64,000 nt of DNA from Erythrobacter sp. SCSIO 43205. GTDB taxonomy: Bacteria > Pseudomonadota > Alphaproteobacteria > Sphingomonadales > Sphingomonadaceae. The notes beneath the pieces were generated by a model. It saw nothing but the letters and a program-made list of their open reading frames with translations, had not been told where the DNA came from and did no database searches. The DNA lies in contig NZ_CP063202.1 of NCBI RefSeq assembly GCF_019904235.1, positions 62,001 to 126,000 of the forward strand, given 5' to 3'. The number at the start of each line of letters is the position of its first letter. The first letter of the stretch is position 1. Positions 47,421 through 57,950 of this stretch are shown here, one piece after another. A program made the position numbers and the translations under genes.

Positions 47421-49097
47421 CTAGCTGCGTGCGCTCCGCAAGGCAAGTAATCTTGGAAGACCCAGCCCTAGAGTGGCTAGCACTGCTGCCCATATCAAGG
47501 GCAGCGCATTGCCAAGCTTGGAGAAAAGCGTTGGCGCTTTAGCCTCCGGGATTTGGCCATGAATAGCGTCCGCTTCGCCGCTCGCGATGTGTTGGGTGAC
47601 ATTGCCGTTGGCATCGATCACCGCGCTGATCCCGGTGGTGGTGGAGCGAAGGACGGGGAGCCCCTCTTCAATCGCGCGCATCCGGGCTTGGGCGAGGTGT
47701 TGCGGCGGCCCCCAGCTGCCAAACCAGCCATCGTTGGACGGGTTGAAAAGGTAATCGGGGCGATTGTCCTGATCGACCACCTGGCCGGAGAACACGATCT
47801 CGTAGCAGATTTGAATGCCCGCTTTGCCGTGTATGCCGAGGTCCAGCGTCTCAGGGCCCGGGCCGGGGATGTAGGGAATCGTGCCCGAGGTTAGCCGCGA
47901 CAGGCCAATAGCGCCAAGAATGTCTTCCATCGGCAGATATTCGCCATAGGGCACCAGATGCTCTTTGGCGTAGTGGTCGGTGATCTCCCCCTCACCGTTG
48001 ATAGCGAGCACCGAATTGCGGGCCGAAAGCGCGCGCGGGATGCCGTCTTCGCCTTCGCCAATGTTGAGGTTCACAACGCCTGTCAGCAGGGTCGATTGCG
48101 GGCCGATCACCGTGCCGATCCGCGCCCTAGCGAACGCCGGGTCAGCGCCCGCCGTCATGCGGGTGTAGTAGCGCTGCGGATAACCGTCTTCGAGATAATC
48201 CGGCACCGCGCTTTCGGGCCACAGGACGAGGCGCGATTGGTCGGAATTCTTGGCGGTGAGGCGGGCAATGCGCTGAAACTGCTCCTCGAATTTGGAGCCG
48301 TCGTTGATTTCCTCTTGCGGGATCAGCGGCTGGACGAGGGTGTAGTTGATGTCGGTCTTGTCGATAAGATCTAGGCGAACTCGCCTATCATCCCTTTCCA
48401 TAAGGAAAGCTAGATTGCCGAGGAATGCAGCTGCTACAAGCACCATCTCCCAACGCCTCTTGGACCATGGGGCGCTTGGCAGAAACGCAAGAAATGCAGC
48501 GTAGAACAAAGTTAATCCGGACAAGGCGTAAGTTCCAAGCCACGGAAGTAATGTAGCCATGCCGGCGGAATCCCAATCCCCCAGCAATATCAGCCCCAAA
48601 GGCGGCCATGGATAACCCGTAAATACCCAGCTCCTCAGCCATTCGGTCACAATCCAAGCGCTTGCGAGCACTGCGCCAAACGCCAGCACACCACTTCGCC
48701 GCGCGAGCAAATGCGCTACCAGAGCCGCCAGCGCGGGATAGACCGCGAGGTAAATGCACAGAAGCGGCACCGCCACCCAGCCGAGCAACTCGGGCATATC
48801 GCTTTGATAGGTGAAGGCGGTCGCGATCCAATTGTTGGCGAGCGTCAAATGCGCCCAGCCGAAACTCCAACCAATCCATAAAGCGCCGCGCCAGCCGCTC
48901 GCTTGGCGCAAATGCGCGATCCACAGCGCAAGTGCGGGAAGCGCGATCCACCAGCCATGCACGGGGGGATAGCCAAGCGCGGCCACCAGCCCAAGAAACG
49001 CCGAGGTCAACCCCGGCCATTTGCTCGCGAATTCAGTGATACGGCTCCAAACGGAAGCCAGCCTGCTATCACCAGGGTCCAGCGCCGCGTCGCTCAT
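47421..49097 (-). CDS. lnt: Apolipoprotein N-acyltransferase
   Basis: The 558-residue protein has an N-terminal block of hydrophobic segments and a nitrilase-type domain with the catalytic triad in the expected motifs: Glu in LWPESAVP, Lys in KEHLVPYGEY and Cys in QICYEIVF. It attaches the third acyl chain to lipoproteins in the inner membrane. It lies just upstream of metK on the same strand and downstream of the DUF4167 gene. Confidence 0.95.
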   Translation of the reverse strand: MSDAALDPGDSRLASVWSRITEFASKWPGLTSAFLGLVAALGYPPVHGWWIALPALALWIAHLRQASGWRGALWIGWSFGWAHLTLANNWIATAFTYQSDMPELLGWVAVPLLCIYLAVYPALAALVAHLLARRSGVLAFGAVLASAWIVTEWLRSWVFTGYPWPPLGLILLGDWDSAGMATLLPWLGTYALSGLTLFYAAFLAFLPSAPWSKRRWEMVLVAAAFLGNLAFLMERDDRRVRLDLIDKTDINYTLVQPLIPQEEINDGSKFEEQFQRIARLTAKNSDQSRLVLWPESAVPDYLEDGYPQRYYTRMTAGADPAFARARIGTVIGPQSTLLTGVVNLNIGEGEDGIPRALSARNSVLAINGEGEITDHYAKEHLVPYGEYLPMEDILGAIGLSRLTSGTIPYIPGPGPETLDLGIHGKAGIQICYEIVFSGQVVDQDNRPDYLFNPSNDGWFGSWGPPQHLAQARMRAIEEGLPVLRSTTTGISAVIDANGNVTQHIASGEADAIHGQIPEAKAPTLFSKLGNALPLIWAAVLATLGLGLPRLLALRSARS

Positions 49098-49129
49098 ACC
49101 CGCAACCCCCTCAAGCCTAGGGTAGCTGC

Positions 49130-49762
49130 TTAGCCGACCGCTTCGAGGTCGCTGTCGTCATCGGACGCAGCGCCGATGGCGGGGGGAAGAACCGAGGTGT
49201 CGATTTCACCCTGATCATCCGCCTTTTTGCGACGGGTCCGCTTTTTCGGTGCCTCATCGCCATCACCCTTGTCCGCTTTTGGTTTGCGGGCGCGGCGCTT
49301 GGGCTTGGCGTTTTCTTCATCGGCGCTTGCCGGTTCGCCCTCATTGCCTTCTTCGCCCTGATCGTCTGAGGCGTTTTCGTTCTGGGCATCATCCTGCTGA
49401 TCGTCGCGGCGCGAGCGGCCACGGCGATTGTTATTCCGGCGACGGTTGTTGTCGCCATCCTCATCGTCGCTGTCGTCATTATTGCCGCCGCGCTCTTCAT
49501 TGCGCTTTGCGCGGGCCTCTTCCTGACGCGCCTTATTGTCGGCGATCACGCGGAAATAATGATCGGCAAACTGCAGGTAATATTCGGCCTGAACACGGTC
49601 GCCATTATGCTGTGCGTCCTGCGCAAGCTTCTTGTACTTGTCGAGCAGCTGGGGCGCATTGCCCCGTGCGCGGCTGTCGATCCGGTTCTGATTGTTGCCG
49701 CCGCCCTGGTTGCCACGGTTGCCGCGGCCACGACGACGATTGTTATTGCGATTGTTATTCAA
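49130..49762 (-). CDS. DUF4167 protein with Asn/Arg-rich N-terminus
   Basis: The 210-residue protein opens with a run of Asn and Arg (NNNRNNNRRRGRG), then the DUF4167 helix pair QLLDKYKKLAQDAQHNGDRV and YYLQFADHYFRVIA. The rest alternates acidic and basic low-complexity stretches (DSDDEDGDN, RRRNNNRRGRS). DUF4167 is common in Alphaproteobacteria and of unknown function; an RNA-related role is a guess from composition. It is on the same strand as prmC and prfA, 250 bases downstream. Confidence 0.88.
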   Translation of the reverse strand: MNNNRNNNRRRGRGNRGNQGGGNNQNRIDSRARGNAPQLLDKYKKLAQDAQHNGDRVQAEYYLQFADHYFRVIADNKARQEEARAKRNEERGGNNDDSDDEDGDNNRRRNNNRRGRSRRDDQQDDAQNENASDDQGEEGNEGEPASADEENAKPKRRARKPKADKGDGDEAPKKRTRRKKADDQGEIDTSVLPPAIGAASDDDSDLEAVG

Positions 49763-50015
49763 GGAAAATCTTCCTGTTTATGGCCGAGATGCTTTGTTCA
49801 ATCTTGCACCTGAGGCCAGCAGACCTTTCGTCTAACGCGCCGCCAACGCGGCTTTCTCAAATCCTGTTTTGCCTGACCCGTGGGGAGCCCCCGCTAAGGT
49901 CGTTCACAAAGAATTTGGAGCTTGGTTCAGCGTTTCGCGTCGATGCGCGAAGCGGTGTTCCGACTCGATAGCTAGCGAGCCTTATTGCTTTTGCCAAGCC
50001 CTGATGACTTTTTCG

Positions 50016-50840
50016 TCAACGAAGGATTAGCGCACGCGGCCTTCCCGCAAGGTCATTGCGTACCGTAACGTCAAAGCCATGAGCTTTGGCAATGGTGGTA
50101 ACGGCCTTTGATTGCGCGGCTCCGATCTCGAAAACCGCGATTGCGTTTTCAGTCATCAACCCGCGCATCTGAGGGAGGAGAATGCGATAGTCATCAAGCC
50201 CCTCTGCTCCTGCGAAAAGCGCTGACGCGGGCTCAAACTCGCGCACGTCCGGGTCGAGCACCGCAGCGTCCTCAACATAAGGCGGGTTGCACAGGATAAG
50301 GTCGAATTGGCCCAGATCATCCGCCCACCCCTCGCTCGTCCAATCGCGCAGCGTAAACTGCGCGCGAGTTTCGTCCAGGCCGAGCGCACGAGCATTGCGT
50401 TCTGCGACTTTGAGCGCGGCTGATGATTTGTCTGTTGCACAGCCACTCGCCTCCTTCAGCTCCAGCAAAGCCGTTACCAAGAGAGCGCCCGTTCCCGTTC
50501 CAAGATCCAGCACACGCCGTGCTTCTGGAGCGTATTCGAGTGCAGCGTCGATCAGAACCTCACTATCCCCGCGCGGGATCAGAGTGTCGGGAGTGACCGA
50601 AAAGTCGCGCCCGTAAAACTCCTGGTTCCCTGTGATGTGAGCCACAGGTTCGCGAGTTGTACGTCGGGCGATCAAATCACCATAAGCAACTGGTGCAGGG
50701 TCCGCCATATGCCGCAAAAGCATATCAGAGCGGCTCACCTTAAGCGCGTGCGCCATAAGCAATTCAGCATCGAGCCGTGCGGTGTCGCTTGTGGCTCCAA
50801 GCTTTGCGGCGGCGGCGCGGATTGCCTCAGCGACGCTCAC
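50016..50840 (-). CDS. prmC: Release-factor glutamine methyltransferase PrmC (HemK)
   Basis: The 274-residue protein has the SAM-binding GTGTGALL region and the NPPY catalytic motif (CNPPYVED). PrmC N5-methylates the glutamine of the GGQ motif in release factors. Its start overlaps the prfA stop by four bases, so the enzyme and its substrate are translated together. Confidence 0.95.
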   Translation of the reverse strand: MSVAEAIRAAAAKLGATSDTARLDAELLMAHALKVSRSDMLLRHMADPAPVAYGDLIARRTTREPVAHITGNQEFYGRDFSVTPDTLIPRGDSEVLIDAALEYAPEARRVLDLGTGTGALLVTALLELKEASGCATDKSSAALKVAERNARALGLDETRAQFTLRDWTSEGWADDLGQFDLILCNPPYVEDAAVLDPDVREFEPASALFAGAEGLDDYRILLPQMRGLMTENAIAVFEIGAAQSKAVTTIAKAHGFDVTVRNDLAGRPRALILR

Positions 50841-51904
50841 TCCGCCAAAGCCGCCAGCCGCTTGGTCTCGTCCTCTGCGATCAGTGCCTGCACCAGTTCA
50901 TCGAGCCCAGTGCCTGCGAGCACCTCTTCAAGCTTGTGCAGCGTCAGACCAATGCGGTGATCGGTGACGCGGCCTTGCGGGAAGTTATAGGTGCGGATGC
51001 GCTCTGAACGGTCGCCTGACCCCACCATCGCCTTACGCGCTTCGGCTTCGGCCCCTTGCGCTGCATCGCGCTGCGCTTCGAAAAGCCGCGCGCGCAGCAC
51101 CTGCATCGCTTTTTCTTTATTCTTGTGCTGGCTGCGCCCGTCCTGACAGGTCACGACGAGGCCCGTCGGCTCGTGAGTGATACGAATGGCGGAATCGGTG
51201 GTGTTGACGTGCTGACCGCCTGCGCCGCTCGCGCGGTAGGTGTCGATTTTGAGGTCGCCAGGATCAATCTGAACGTCCACCTCATCGGGTTCGGGCAGGA
51301 CTGCTACAGTCGCGGCAGAGGTGTGGATACGCCCCCCGCTTTCGGTAACAGGTACGCGCTGGACCCGATGCACGCCGCTTTCAAATTTGAGCTTGGCGAA
51401 CACACCTTGGCCGGTGACATTGGCGACGATTTCCTTGAAACCGCCCACTTCTGACGCGTTCATGGAGACAGGCTCGACCCGCCAACCCTGCTCGGCCGCG
51501 AATTTTTCGTACATACGGTAAAGGTCGCCTGCGAAAAGCGCCGCTTCATCGCCGCCCGTGCCAGCGCGAATTTCGAGCATGGCAGGTTTGCTGTCAGCCC
51601 GGTCGCGCGGGAGCAGAGCGATGGCGAGAGCGCGCTCTTTTTCAGGGAGCGCCTCGTTAATCGCGGCGAGTTCTTCGGCTGCCATATCCTTCATTTCCGG
51701 ATCAGCGAGCATTTCCTCAAGCCCTGTGATCTCCTCGCGAAGGCTCGTAACTTCAGCGGCAATCTTGGCGACAGGCTCAAGCTCCGCGTAATCGCGGCTG
51801 GCCTGAACGAATTCATCGCCTTCGAGAGTTCCGCTCGCCATGCGAGCTTCCAATTCGGCGAAGCGATGGGCGATTTGGTCGAGACGTTCTTTTGGGATGG
51901 TCAT
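50837..51904 (-). CDS. prfA: Peptide chain release factor 1
   Basis: The 355-residue protein has the GGQ motif in [10 protein letters not shown] and the domain 1 coiled coil of RF1. The region expected to hold the PxT stop-codon reader was not checked by alignment. It ends translation at UAA and UAG. Upstream lies an 81-base palindromic repeat and then hisS on the same strand. Confidence 0.96.
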   Translation of the reverse strand: MTIPKERLDQIAHRFAELEARMASGTLEGDEFVQASRDYAELEPVAKIAAEVTSLREEITGLEEMLADPEMKDMAAEELAAINEALPEKERALAIALLPRDRADSKPAMLEIRAGTGGDEAALFAGDLYRMYEKFAAEQGWRVEPVSMNASEVGGFKEIVANVTGQGVFAKLKFESGVHRVQRVPVTESGGRIHTSAATVAVLPEPDEVDVQIDPGDLKIDTYRASGAGGQHVNTTDSAIRITHEPTGLVVTCQDGRSQHKNKEKAMQVLRARLFEAQRDAAQGAEAEARKAMVGSGDRSERIRTYNFPQGRVTDHRIGLTLHKLEEVLAGTGLDELVQALIAEDETKRLAALAE

Positions 51905-51920
51905 TATTAGCTACTCTCTT

Positions 51921-52001
51921 CGTCATTCCGGCGAAGGCCGGAATCCAACCTGATCGGGACGGTGACGCCGCCCTGGATCCCGGATCAAGTCCGGGATGAC
52001 G
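51921..52001. repeat. Palindromic intergenic repeat element
   Basis: The ends pair (CGTCAT 51921-51926 with ATGACG 51996-52001). Two inner hairpins are TTCCGG-CCGGAA (51926-51943) and ATCCCGGA-TCCGGGAT (51977-51997). Such CGTCATTCC...GGGATGACG elements are widespread extragenic palindromes in Alphaproteobacteria. It sits between hisS and prfA. No second copy was seen in the window. Confidence 0.8.
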
Positions 52002-52008
52002 AAGATGG

Positions 52009-53244
52009 CTAGACCTTGTCCTTCAAGAAGTCGGCGAGGGCCTGGTCAATTGTCTCACCCGAATAGCCATAGTAGCCACTTTCATTGACCCTCAAAATGG
52101 CCCTTGGGTCCTGCTTGACCGCTTTATCGTAGCGCTTTTTCTTGGAGCCTGACGCAATCATATCGCTCACGAAGCCAGCCTTGCGCAAATCGCTCAAAAG
52201 CTGCGTTGCGTGAGGAAGGCCAGCGTCATTTTCGAGCAAAACCATCGCTTCGAGGGGGTCGGATTGCCGCTCCCCCACCAACATCGCTAGCCGCTCGATC
52301 CCCGCAGCCCAACCGACCGCTGGTGTCGGAGGCCCGCCGAGGCTTTCCATCAGGCCGTCATAGCGCCCGCCGCCAAGGACGGTCGATTGCGAGCCCAAGG
52401 CACCCGCAGCCGCCGAGCCTTCATCCGGGATGAATTCGAACGCCGTGTGACGGTAATAATCGAGCCCGCGCACGAGGCTCTCGGCGCGCTTCCACTTCAC
52501 GCCTGCCGCATCAAGCCCGCTGGTGACGCTCTCGAAGAACGCGAGCGCCTCGTCAGACAAGAATTCATCAATCTTGGGCGCATCCGCCACAAACGCCCGG
52601 TCGCGCGGGTCTTTGCTGTCGAGGATGCGCAGCGGGTTTTTCTCAAGGCGTTCCTGGCTGTCCTCTGATAATTCACCACGCACCTTGGCGAAATATTCGA
52701 TCAAGCCAGCGCGCCACGCATCTCGGCTCGCCGCATCGCCGAGCGTGTTGAGATGCAGTGTCACGCCCTCAATCCCGAGCTCTTTCAAAAGCTGATCGGC
52801 CATCGCAAGCAGCTCGACATCGGCCTGCGGCTCGCCCGCGCCCAAAATCTCTGCGTCGATTTGGTGGAACTGGCGATAGCGGCCTTTTTGCGGGCGCTCG
52901 TAACGGAAGAGTGGTCCGTGCGTCGCCAGTTTCAAAGGTGCGTGTTGTTGCCAGCCGTTGGTGAGATAGGCGCGCGCAATCCCGGCGGTGAATTCAGGGC
53001 GAAGGGTGAGCGAATCCCCGCCGCGATCTTCGAAGGAATACATTTCTTTGGACACCACATCGGTCGTCTCACCAATGGCGCGGGAGAAAACCTCGGTCTT
53101 CTCGAACACCGGCATTTCAGCGCGCCGGAACCGGTAAAGCTTCCTCACCCGCTCAAACGTCTCAACCACGAAGGCAAAGCTTTCTGCTTCGGGTCCAAAG
53201 ATGTCCTGGGTGCCGCGAATGGCTTTGGGAGTGTTCTTGCTCAT
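52009..53244 (-). CDS. hisS: Histidyl-tRNA synthetase
   Basis: Starting at ATG 53244 ([15 protein letters not shown]) gives 411 residues. The longer frame to 53535 has 97 unrelated residues in front and overlaps ppa. The class II motifs and the histidine motif [12 protein letters not shown] are present, as is motif 2 [14 protein letters not shown]. It charges tRNA-His. It is divergent from ppa, with 142 bases between. Confidence 0.95.
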   Translation of the reverse strand: MSKNTPKAIRGTQDIFGPEAESFAFVVETFERVRKLYRFRRAEMPVFEKTEVFSRAIGETTDVVSKEMYSFEDRGGDSLTLRPEFTAGIARAYLTNGWQQHAPLKLATHGPLFRYERPQKGRYRQFHQIDAEILGAGEPQADVELLAMADQLLKELGIEGVTLHLNTLGDAASRDAWRAGLIEYFAKVRGELSEDSQERLEKNPLRILDSKDPRDRAFVADAPKIDEFLSDEALAFFESVTSGLDAAGVKWKRAESLVRGLDYYRHTAFEFIPDEGSAAAGALGSQSTVLGGGRYDGLMESLGGPPTPAVGWAAGIERLAMLVGERQSDPLEAMVLLENDAGLPHATQLLSDLRKAGFVSDMIASGSKKKRYDKAVKQDPRAILRVNESGYYGYSGETIDQALADFLKDKV

Positions 53245-53386
53245 AACTCTTGTATGTCTCAGGCGTCTAAACTGTGCCGCGCGATTACGACTAAGGAAGG
53301 TCTTTCGCAATGGCTTGCAGGTCGCTAGAGGCGCTTGGCAACCAGAGCGGGCGCAATTGCCTGCCGCAATTATCAGGAACCTCTCA

Positions 53387-53920
53387 ATGCGTATCGACAT
53401 GATCCCTACCGGGGACAATCCGCCAGAAGACCTCAACGTCATCATTGAAGTGCCCACCGGCGGCGAACCGGTAAAGTACGAGTTCGACAAAGCCAGCGGC
53501 GCGCTTTTCGTGGACCGTATTCTCCACACGCCCATGCGCTATCCTGCCAATTACGGTTTTGTGCCGCACACATTGTCGCCCGATGGCGACCCGCTTGATG
53601 CGCTGGTGATTGCGCGCTCGCCCTTCATTCCGGGCTGCATTGTGAAAGCGCGCCCTATCGGGGTTCTGAACCTCGAAGACGAACATGGCGGCGACGAAAA
53701 GCTCGTCTGCGTGCCGATCAACTCGACTTTCCCTTACTATTCAGATGTGGGCGAGACGAAGGATTTGCCTTCGATCATCCTGCAACAGATCGAACATTTC
53801 TTCACCCACTACAAAGACCTGGAAGCCGAAAAATGGGTGCGCATCGGTAAATGGGGCGATGCTGCAGAAGCACGACAAGTCGTCACCGAAGCGATCGAGC
53901 GCGCCAAAACTGGCGGTTAA
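53387..53920 (+). CDS. ppa: Inorganic pyrophosphatase (family I)
   Basis: From ATG 53387 (AGGAA seven bases upstream) the protein has 177 residues. It has the family I signature DGDPLDALV and the strands [15 protein letters not shown] and YGFVPHT. It hydrolyses pyrophosphate released by biosynthesis, including tRNA charging. The frame extends to 53201 but that part overlaps hisS and lacks similarity. Confidence 0.95.
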   Translation: MRIDMIPTGDNPPEDLNVIIEVPTGGEPVKYEFDKASGALFVDRILHTPMRYPANYGFVPHTLSPDGDPLDALVIARSPFIPGCIVKARPIGVLNLEDEHGGDEKLVCVPINSTFPYYSDVGETKDLPSIILQQIEHFFTHYKDLEAEKWVRIGKWGDAAEARQVVTEAIERAKTGG

Positions 53921-53959
53921 GCTCTAGTGCAATGATTGCGCGATTTTCGCGGCTCGTTC

Positions 53960-54337
53960 TTAGACGAGTGCGAAAATCGCCTTGCACAGACCGGTCAATG
54001 CCAGCGGCAGACCGATTGCCATTACCCACAGCATAATAGTGTCGCGGCGAAACGCGCCTGCGAACGCTGGATCGACCGCCTCTTCGTCCGACATCACGGT
54101 CCAGCGCCGCTCAAACCAGCGGCAAGCCGGGATGATGGCAGCCACAAGAATAACCAGAGCGATGTAGGGAAGGATCGATGCCATCCCCTGATTGAGCGCT
54201 TTGACTGTCATGAAAATTTGCAAGGCGGTGTAGACCAGAAGCGCATAAGCGACGTGATCGCTCATGCGTTTGCGCCAATCCTTGACGCTTTCACTTTGCC
54301 TATCAGCAACCTCGTGCTGGTGTGACAGCTCTCTCAT
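53960..54337 (-). CDS. Small inner-membrane protein of unknown function
   Basis: ATG 54337 (GGAG seven bases upstream) gives 125 residues; ATG 54352 is possible. Three hydrophobic segments are seen (about 30-50, 58-75 and 103-123), with a hydrophilic N-terminus rich in His, Glu and Ser. No family is recognised. It is convergent with ppa and divergent from lptB. Confidence 0.7.
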   Translation of the reverse strand: MRELSHQHEVADRQSESVKDWRKRMSDHVAYALLVYTALQIFMTVKALNQGMASILPYIALVILVAAIIPACRWFERRWTVMSDEEAVDPAFAGAFRRDTIMLWVMAIGLPLALTGLCKAIFALV

Positions 54338-54572
54338 ATGCACGCTCCCCAACGGCTTTCTCTCTCTGACGTGAGTATCTCAAAGAGTGCCGAGTCTTGC
54401 AAGCACAGTAACCAAAGTGAAATATCGCGACCTGCAAGCGGGCCCAACGCACGAAAAATTAGGGGGTTTTTCTTAGAAGAGCGTTGTCAAAACGGCGGCT
54501 CTAGCAAAAATCTTGCCAATTTGTCTTATGACCCTTTTCGCGAGGGCAAGGACGATGCTAAGCGAGAATCGT

Positions 54573-55373
54573 ATGAGTGATACAACGACCTTTGATACGC
54601 CACCCGACGCGTCGCGCGAGAGCGTGATTGATGCCAATGCCCCAATGCCCGATGGCGGGCTGGAAGTTGTCTCTATTGCCAAAAGTTATGACAAGCGTGC
54701 GGTTTTAACCGATATTTCGCTGACCGTGGCAAAAGGCGAGGTGCTCGGCCTGCTTGGCCCTAATGGCGCAGGCAAGACCACCTGCTTTTATTCGATCATG
54801 GGTCTGGTGAAGCCTGATTCTGGCCGCATCCTGATGGATGGCGAGGATGTGACGAACCTGCCGATGTACCGGCGGGCCATTCTGGGCCTTGGCTACTTGC
54901 CTCAGGAAACCAGCATTTTTCGGGGCATGACAGTTGAACAGAACATCAACTGCGTGCTTGAAATGGTCGAACCCGACGCCCAAACGCGCGCGCGCGAATT
55001 GGAGCGGTTGCTTGATGAATTTGGCCTTACTCGCCTTCGCGAAAGCCCCGCCATGGCATTGTCAGGTGGTGAACGGCGACGGTGTGAAATTGCGCGCGCT
55101 TTGGCTGCCAAGCCTTCGATCATGCTCCTCGATGAACCTTTCGCCGGGATTGATCCGCTCTCGATCAGCGATATTCGCGATCTTGTGAAGGATTTGAAAA
55201 GCCGCGGGATCGGGGTTCTCATCACCGATCACAATGTGCGTGAGACTTTGGACATCGTGGATCGCGCTTGCATCATCTATGGCGGGCAAGTGCTGTTTGC
55301 AGGAACACCGCAAGCATTGGTCGCGGATGAAAACGTCAAGCGGCTTTATCTCGGCGAAAGCTTTACGCTCTAG
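54573..55373 (+). CDS. lptB: LPS export ABC transporter ATP-binding protein
   Basis: From ATG 54573 (GAG six bases upstream; ATG 54555 is an alternative) the protein has 266 residues. Walker A is GPNGAGKTT, the signature is LSGGERRR, and Walker B is IMLLDEPFAGID followed by ITDHNVRETL. The D-H-N-V pattern is typical of LptB, which powers lipopolysaccharide export with LptFG. It precedes rpoN by 12 bases, a conserved pair, but lptA and lptC are not immediately upstream here. Confidence 0.95.
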   Translation: MSDTTTFDTPPDASRESVIDANAPMPDGGLEVVSIAKSYDKRAVLTDISLTVAKGEVLGLLGPNGAGKTTCFYSIMGLVKPDSGRILMDGEDVTNLPMYRRAILGLGYLPQETSIFRGMTVEQNINCVLEMVEPDAQTRARELERLLDEFGLTRLRESPAMALSGGERRRCEIARALAAKPSIMLLDEPFAGIDPLSISDIRDLVKDLKSRGIGVLITDHNVRETLDIVDRACIIYGGQVLFAGTPQALVADENVKRLYLGESFTL

Positions 55374-55384
55374 GCCCACCCCCT

Positions 55385-56899
55385 ATGGCCCTTGGTCCAC
55401 GCCTCGACTTACGCCAATCACAACAGCTGGTGATGACGCCCCAGCTGCAGCAGGCGATCAAACTGCTCGCAGCCTCAAACCTTGAGATTGAGACATTCAT
55501 TGGCGATGCACTGGAGAGCAATCCGCTGCTCGAAAGCGGCTCTGTTTCTGCTGACAATGATGGGCCTTCTGGCGAGGCGGACGACATCCCGCGTGAGGAA
55601 TTCACCAGCGATCAATTGATGGCTCAAGGTCAGGGCGAGAGCGAGGCACCGCTCGACATTGATACAAGCGCGCTCGACCGCGACCGCGATACGGGCGAGG
55701 CCGATGTTGGAGGGCGCGCGGGACCGTCGGATGCGGAGTGGGGTGCGGCTGGCAGTTCAGGTGGCGGGCTCGACGATTTGCCGGGGCTGGAGGCCACCAA
55801 AGCTGCAGAGCTCACGCTCGCCGAGCATCTCGACGCGCAAATTGGCGGGCTTGCTACAAACCCGCGCGAAGAATTTGTCGCGCGCCACATCGCGGGGCTG
55901 CTCGACGATGCGGGCTATCTGAGCACGCCCTTGCGCGATGTGGCCTATGATCTGGGCGTCGATATGGATTGCGCTGAGGACGCGCTTGAGGTGGTCCAGA
56001 TGTGCGATCCCACCGGCGTTGGCGCGCGCGACCTTGGCGAATGTCTCGCGCTTCAGGCGAAAGAGGCAGACCGCTATGATCCAGCGATGGCGACGCTGCT
56101 CGCCAATCTCGATCTGCTGGGCAAGGGTGAGATTGCGCGGCTCAAACGCCTGTGCCGTGTCGATGATGAAGACTTTGCCGATATGCTGCGCGAACTTCGC
56201 CAGTATGACCCCAAGCCAGGCCTCGCTTTCGCCTCATCAACAAGCGAGGCTGTCATCCCCGATGTGCTCCTGAATGCAAAGGATGATGGCGGCTGGGACA
56301 TTCAGCTTAATGAAGACACGCTCCCGCGCCTTGTCGTGAACCGCGACTATTTTGTCGAACTTGGCGGTGAGAGCAAAACCGCCGATGCTGAAACGCAAGG
56401 CTGGCTGAAAGAGAAGCTTGCCGATGCACATTGGTTGATCCGCGCGCTGGACCAACGTCAGAAGACGATCCTCAAGACAGCGGCTGAAATCGTGAAGCAG
56501 CAGGACGGGTTTTTCCGCCGCGGCGTATCCGAACTGCGCCCGCTCACTTTGCGCGAAGTCGCCGAGCAGATTGATATGCACGAAAGCACGGTCAGCCGCG
56601 TAACCTCGAACAAATATCTGTGGTGCGAGCGCGGCACGTTCGAGCTCAAATACTTCTTCACCAGCGGCGTTTCCTCCTCGGACGGCGAAGGCGCATCTTC
56701 GGAAGCGATCAAGGCACGGATCAAGGCGCTCACCGATGCAGAGGACCCCAAAAAGGTTCTCTCCGATCAGAAACTCGCAGACCTGCTCAATGAGGAAGGC
56801 TTCGGCCTAGCGCGGCGGACGGTTGCGAAATACCGCGAGGCGATTGGGGTGGGTTCGAGTGCGGAGAGAAGGCGCGCGAAGAAGCTGGCGGGGATTTGA
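55385..56899 (+). CDS. rpoN: RNA polymerase sigma-54 factor
   Basis: The 504-residue protein has the Gln/Leu-rich activator-interacting region (RQSQQLVMTPQLQQAIKLL), an acidic linker, the core-binding domain and the C-terminal RpoN box ARRTVAKYRE. It directs transcription that needs AAA+ activators. The usual downstream genes (hpf and ptsN) are absent; instead a convergent NERD gene ends eight bases away. Translation follows lptB directly. Confidence 0.96.
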   Translation: MALGPRLDLRQSQQLVMTPQLQQAIKLLAASNLEIETFIGDALESNPLLESGSVSADNDGPSGEADDIPREEFTSDQLMAQGQGESEAPLDIDTSALDRDRDTGEADVGGRAGPSDAEWGAAGSSGGGLDDLPGLEATKAAELTLAEHLDAQIGGLATNPREEFVARHIAGLLDDAGYLSTPLRDVAYDLGVDMDCAEDALEVVQMCDPTGVGARDLGECLALQAKEADRYDPAMATLLANLDLLGKGEIARLKRLCRVDDEDFADMLRELRQYDPKPGLAFASSTSEAVIPDVLLNAKDDGGWDIQLNEDTLPRLVVNRDYFVELGGESKTADAETQGWLKEKLADAHWLIRALDQRQKTILKTAAEIVKQQDGFFRRGVSELRPLTLREVAEQIDMHESTVSRVTSNKYLWCERGTFELKYFFTSGVSSSDGEGASSEAIKARIKALTDAEDPKKVLSDQKLADLLNEEGFGLARRTVAKYREAIGVGSSAERRRAKKLAGI

Positions 56900-56906
56900 C
56901 GATTAC

Positions 56907-57950
56907 CTAAGCGCGGCGTTCGCTCTTTGACGCTGCCAATTTATTCTCAATTTGCTGGCGAACCTGCGCAAAATCCTGTCTCTTTACAATCCAATTTTTG
57001 AACCGTGGCTGCCAACGCCCTCGCCCCTTGACCGTGCCTCGTACCGCCTCAATCAACCGCTCGACTGGCGGGTTTCTGATGGCCACCTCGCTATTGCCTA
57101 GTGCGACAAATTTAATCTCGCCATATGGCGACACAATGGTTGAGAGATCAGGCTCATCCTGGCTCGCTTGTTTTTTCGCCGCGTGCAGCACACGCACATT
57201 AGAATTGGCTCTCTGTTCTTGTATCGGATCGATAGTCGGTTCCAATCCAAGCCGCTTCTCCCAGTCGAAAGTTATTGGGGTATGCGCACTGCACAGCTTA
57301 TCGCCAAGCTCGCGCAGCCAAGCCTCATCCCGTTTTTCCCAAAGCGCGGCCGCCGCCATTTTCAGTGCGGTCATTGCCCCAAGTTCATTTGCTTGACGTT
57401 CCCACCATTCACCAAATTGGTCGGATTTCACGACCGTCACATCCTCTGGCATCTTACGGCGATCAATACTCGCGGTCGGAGCAAGCAAAACGAGTGGAAA
57501 GACTTCGAGGTAGCCATAGCCATTGAGCTTTAACCAGCGTTCAAGCACGATGGCTTGGCGGCGGGCCTGACTTACGGGAGACGGTACAGGCTGTGGCTTC
57601 TTGCCATACCAAACGGTCCACTCACCGTGCTCATTGCATTGCAATCGTCCGCCATAATTTTTCGTCTCGCAAAGCCAGAGACGCCCCTGCAAACGGTGAA
57701 TTGCAAGGTGATCAATTTGAGCAAACTCGTCATTCACCGCTATCCGCAAATCGTGGACGATGCCGATAGATTTAGATTGGCCAAATTCACGGTTCATAAA
57801 ATAGGCCGCGTCTCGCTCGCCTTTCCTGCCGGAACATAAATTTGCATATTCTTTATCAAGGCGGCGCTTCTGCACTTCGTCACAGCGGCCAGCCAAGCGC
57901 GTTAGTTCCAGAAAATCCCCGGCGCGGTCATCGGATTGCTTAAGAATCAA
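56907..57950 (-). CDS. NERD-domain nuclease-like protein
   Basis: The frame opens with TTG 57950, backed by GAGGAG eight bases upstream, giving 347 residues. Residues about 50-150 form a NERD domain of the PD-(D/E)xK nuclease class, with IDHLAI and E-T-K in WLCETKNYGGRL as catalytic residues. The C-terminal ~110 residues contain a module with GRGRWQPRFKNWIV, of the G-x-W...W-I type seen at the end of some DNA-processing proteins; I cannot name it. No signal peptide. Possible roles are plasmid or phage DNA processing, unproven. It disrupts the usual rpoN neighbourhood, which suggests acquisition. Confidence 0.83.
   Translation of the reverse strand: MILKQSDDRAGDFLELTRLAGRCDEVQKRRLDKEYANLCSGRKGERDAAYFMNREFGQSKSIGIVHDLRIAVNDEFAQIDHLAIHRLQGRLWLCETKNYGGRLQCNEHGEWTVWYGKKPQPVPSPVSQARRQAIVLERWLKLNGYGYLEVFPLVLLAPTASIDRRKMPEDVTVVKSDQFGEWWERQANELGAMTALKMAAAALWEKRDEAWLRELGDKLCSAHTPITFDWEKRLGLEPTIDPIQEQRANSNVRVLHAAKKQASQDEPDLSTIVSPYGEIKFVALGNSEVAIRNPPVERLIEAVRGTVKGRGRWQPRFKNWIVKRQDFAQVRQQIENKLAASKSERRA

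Noticed and set aside
49249..49971. 240-codon plus-strand ORF over the DUF4167 gene
   Set aside because: It mirrors the low-complexity Asn/Arg repeats of the real gene.
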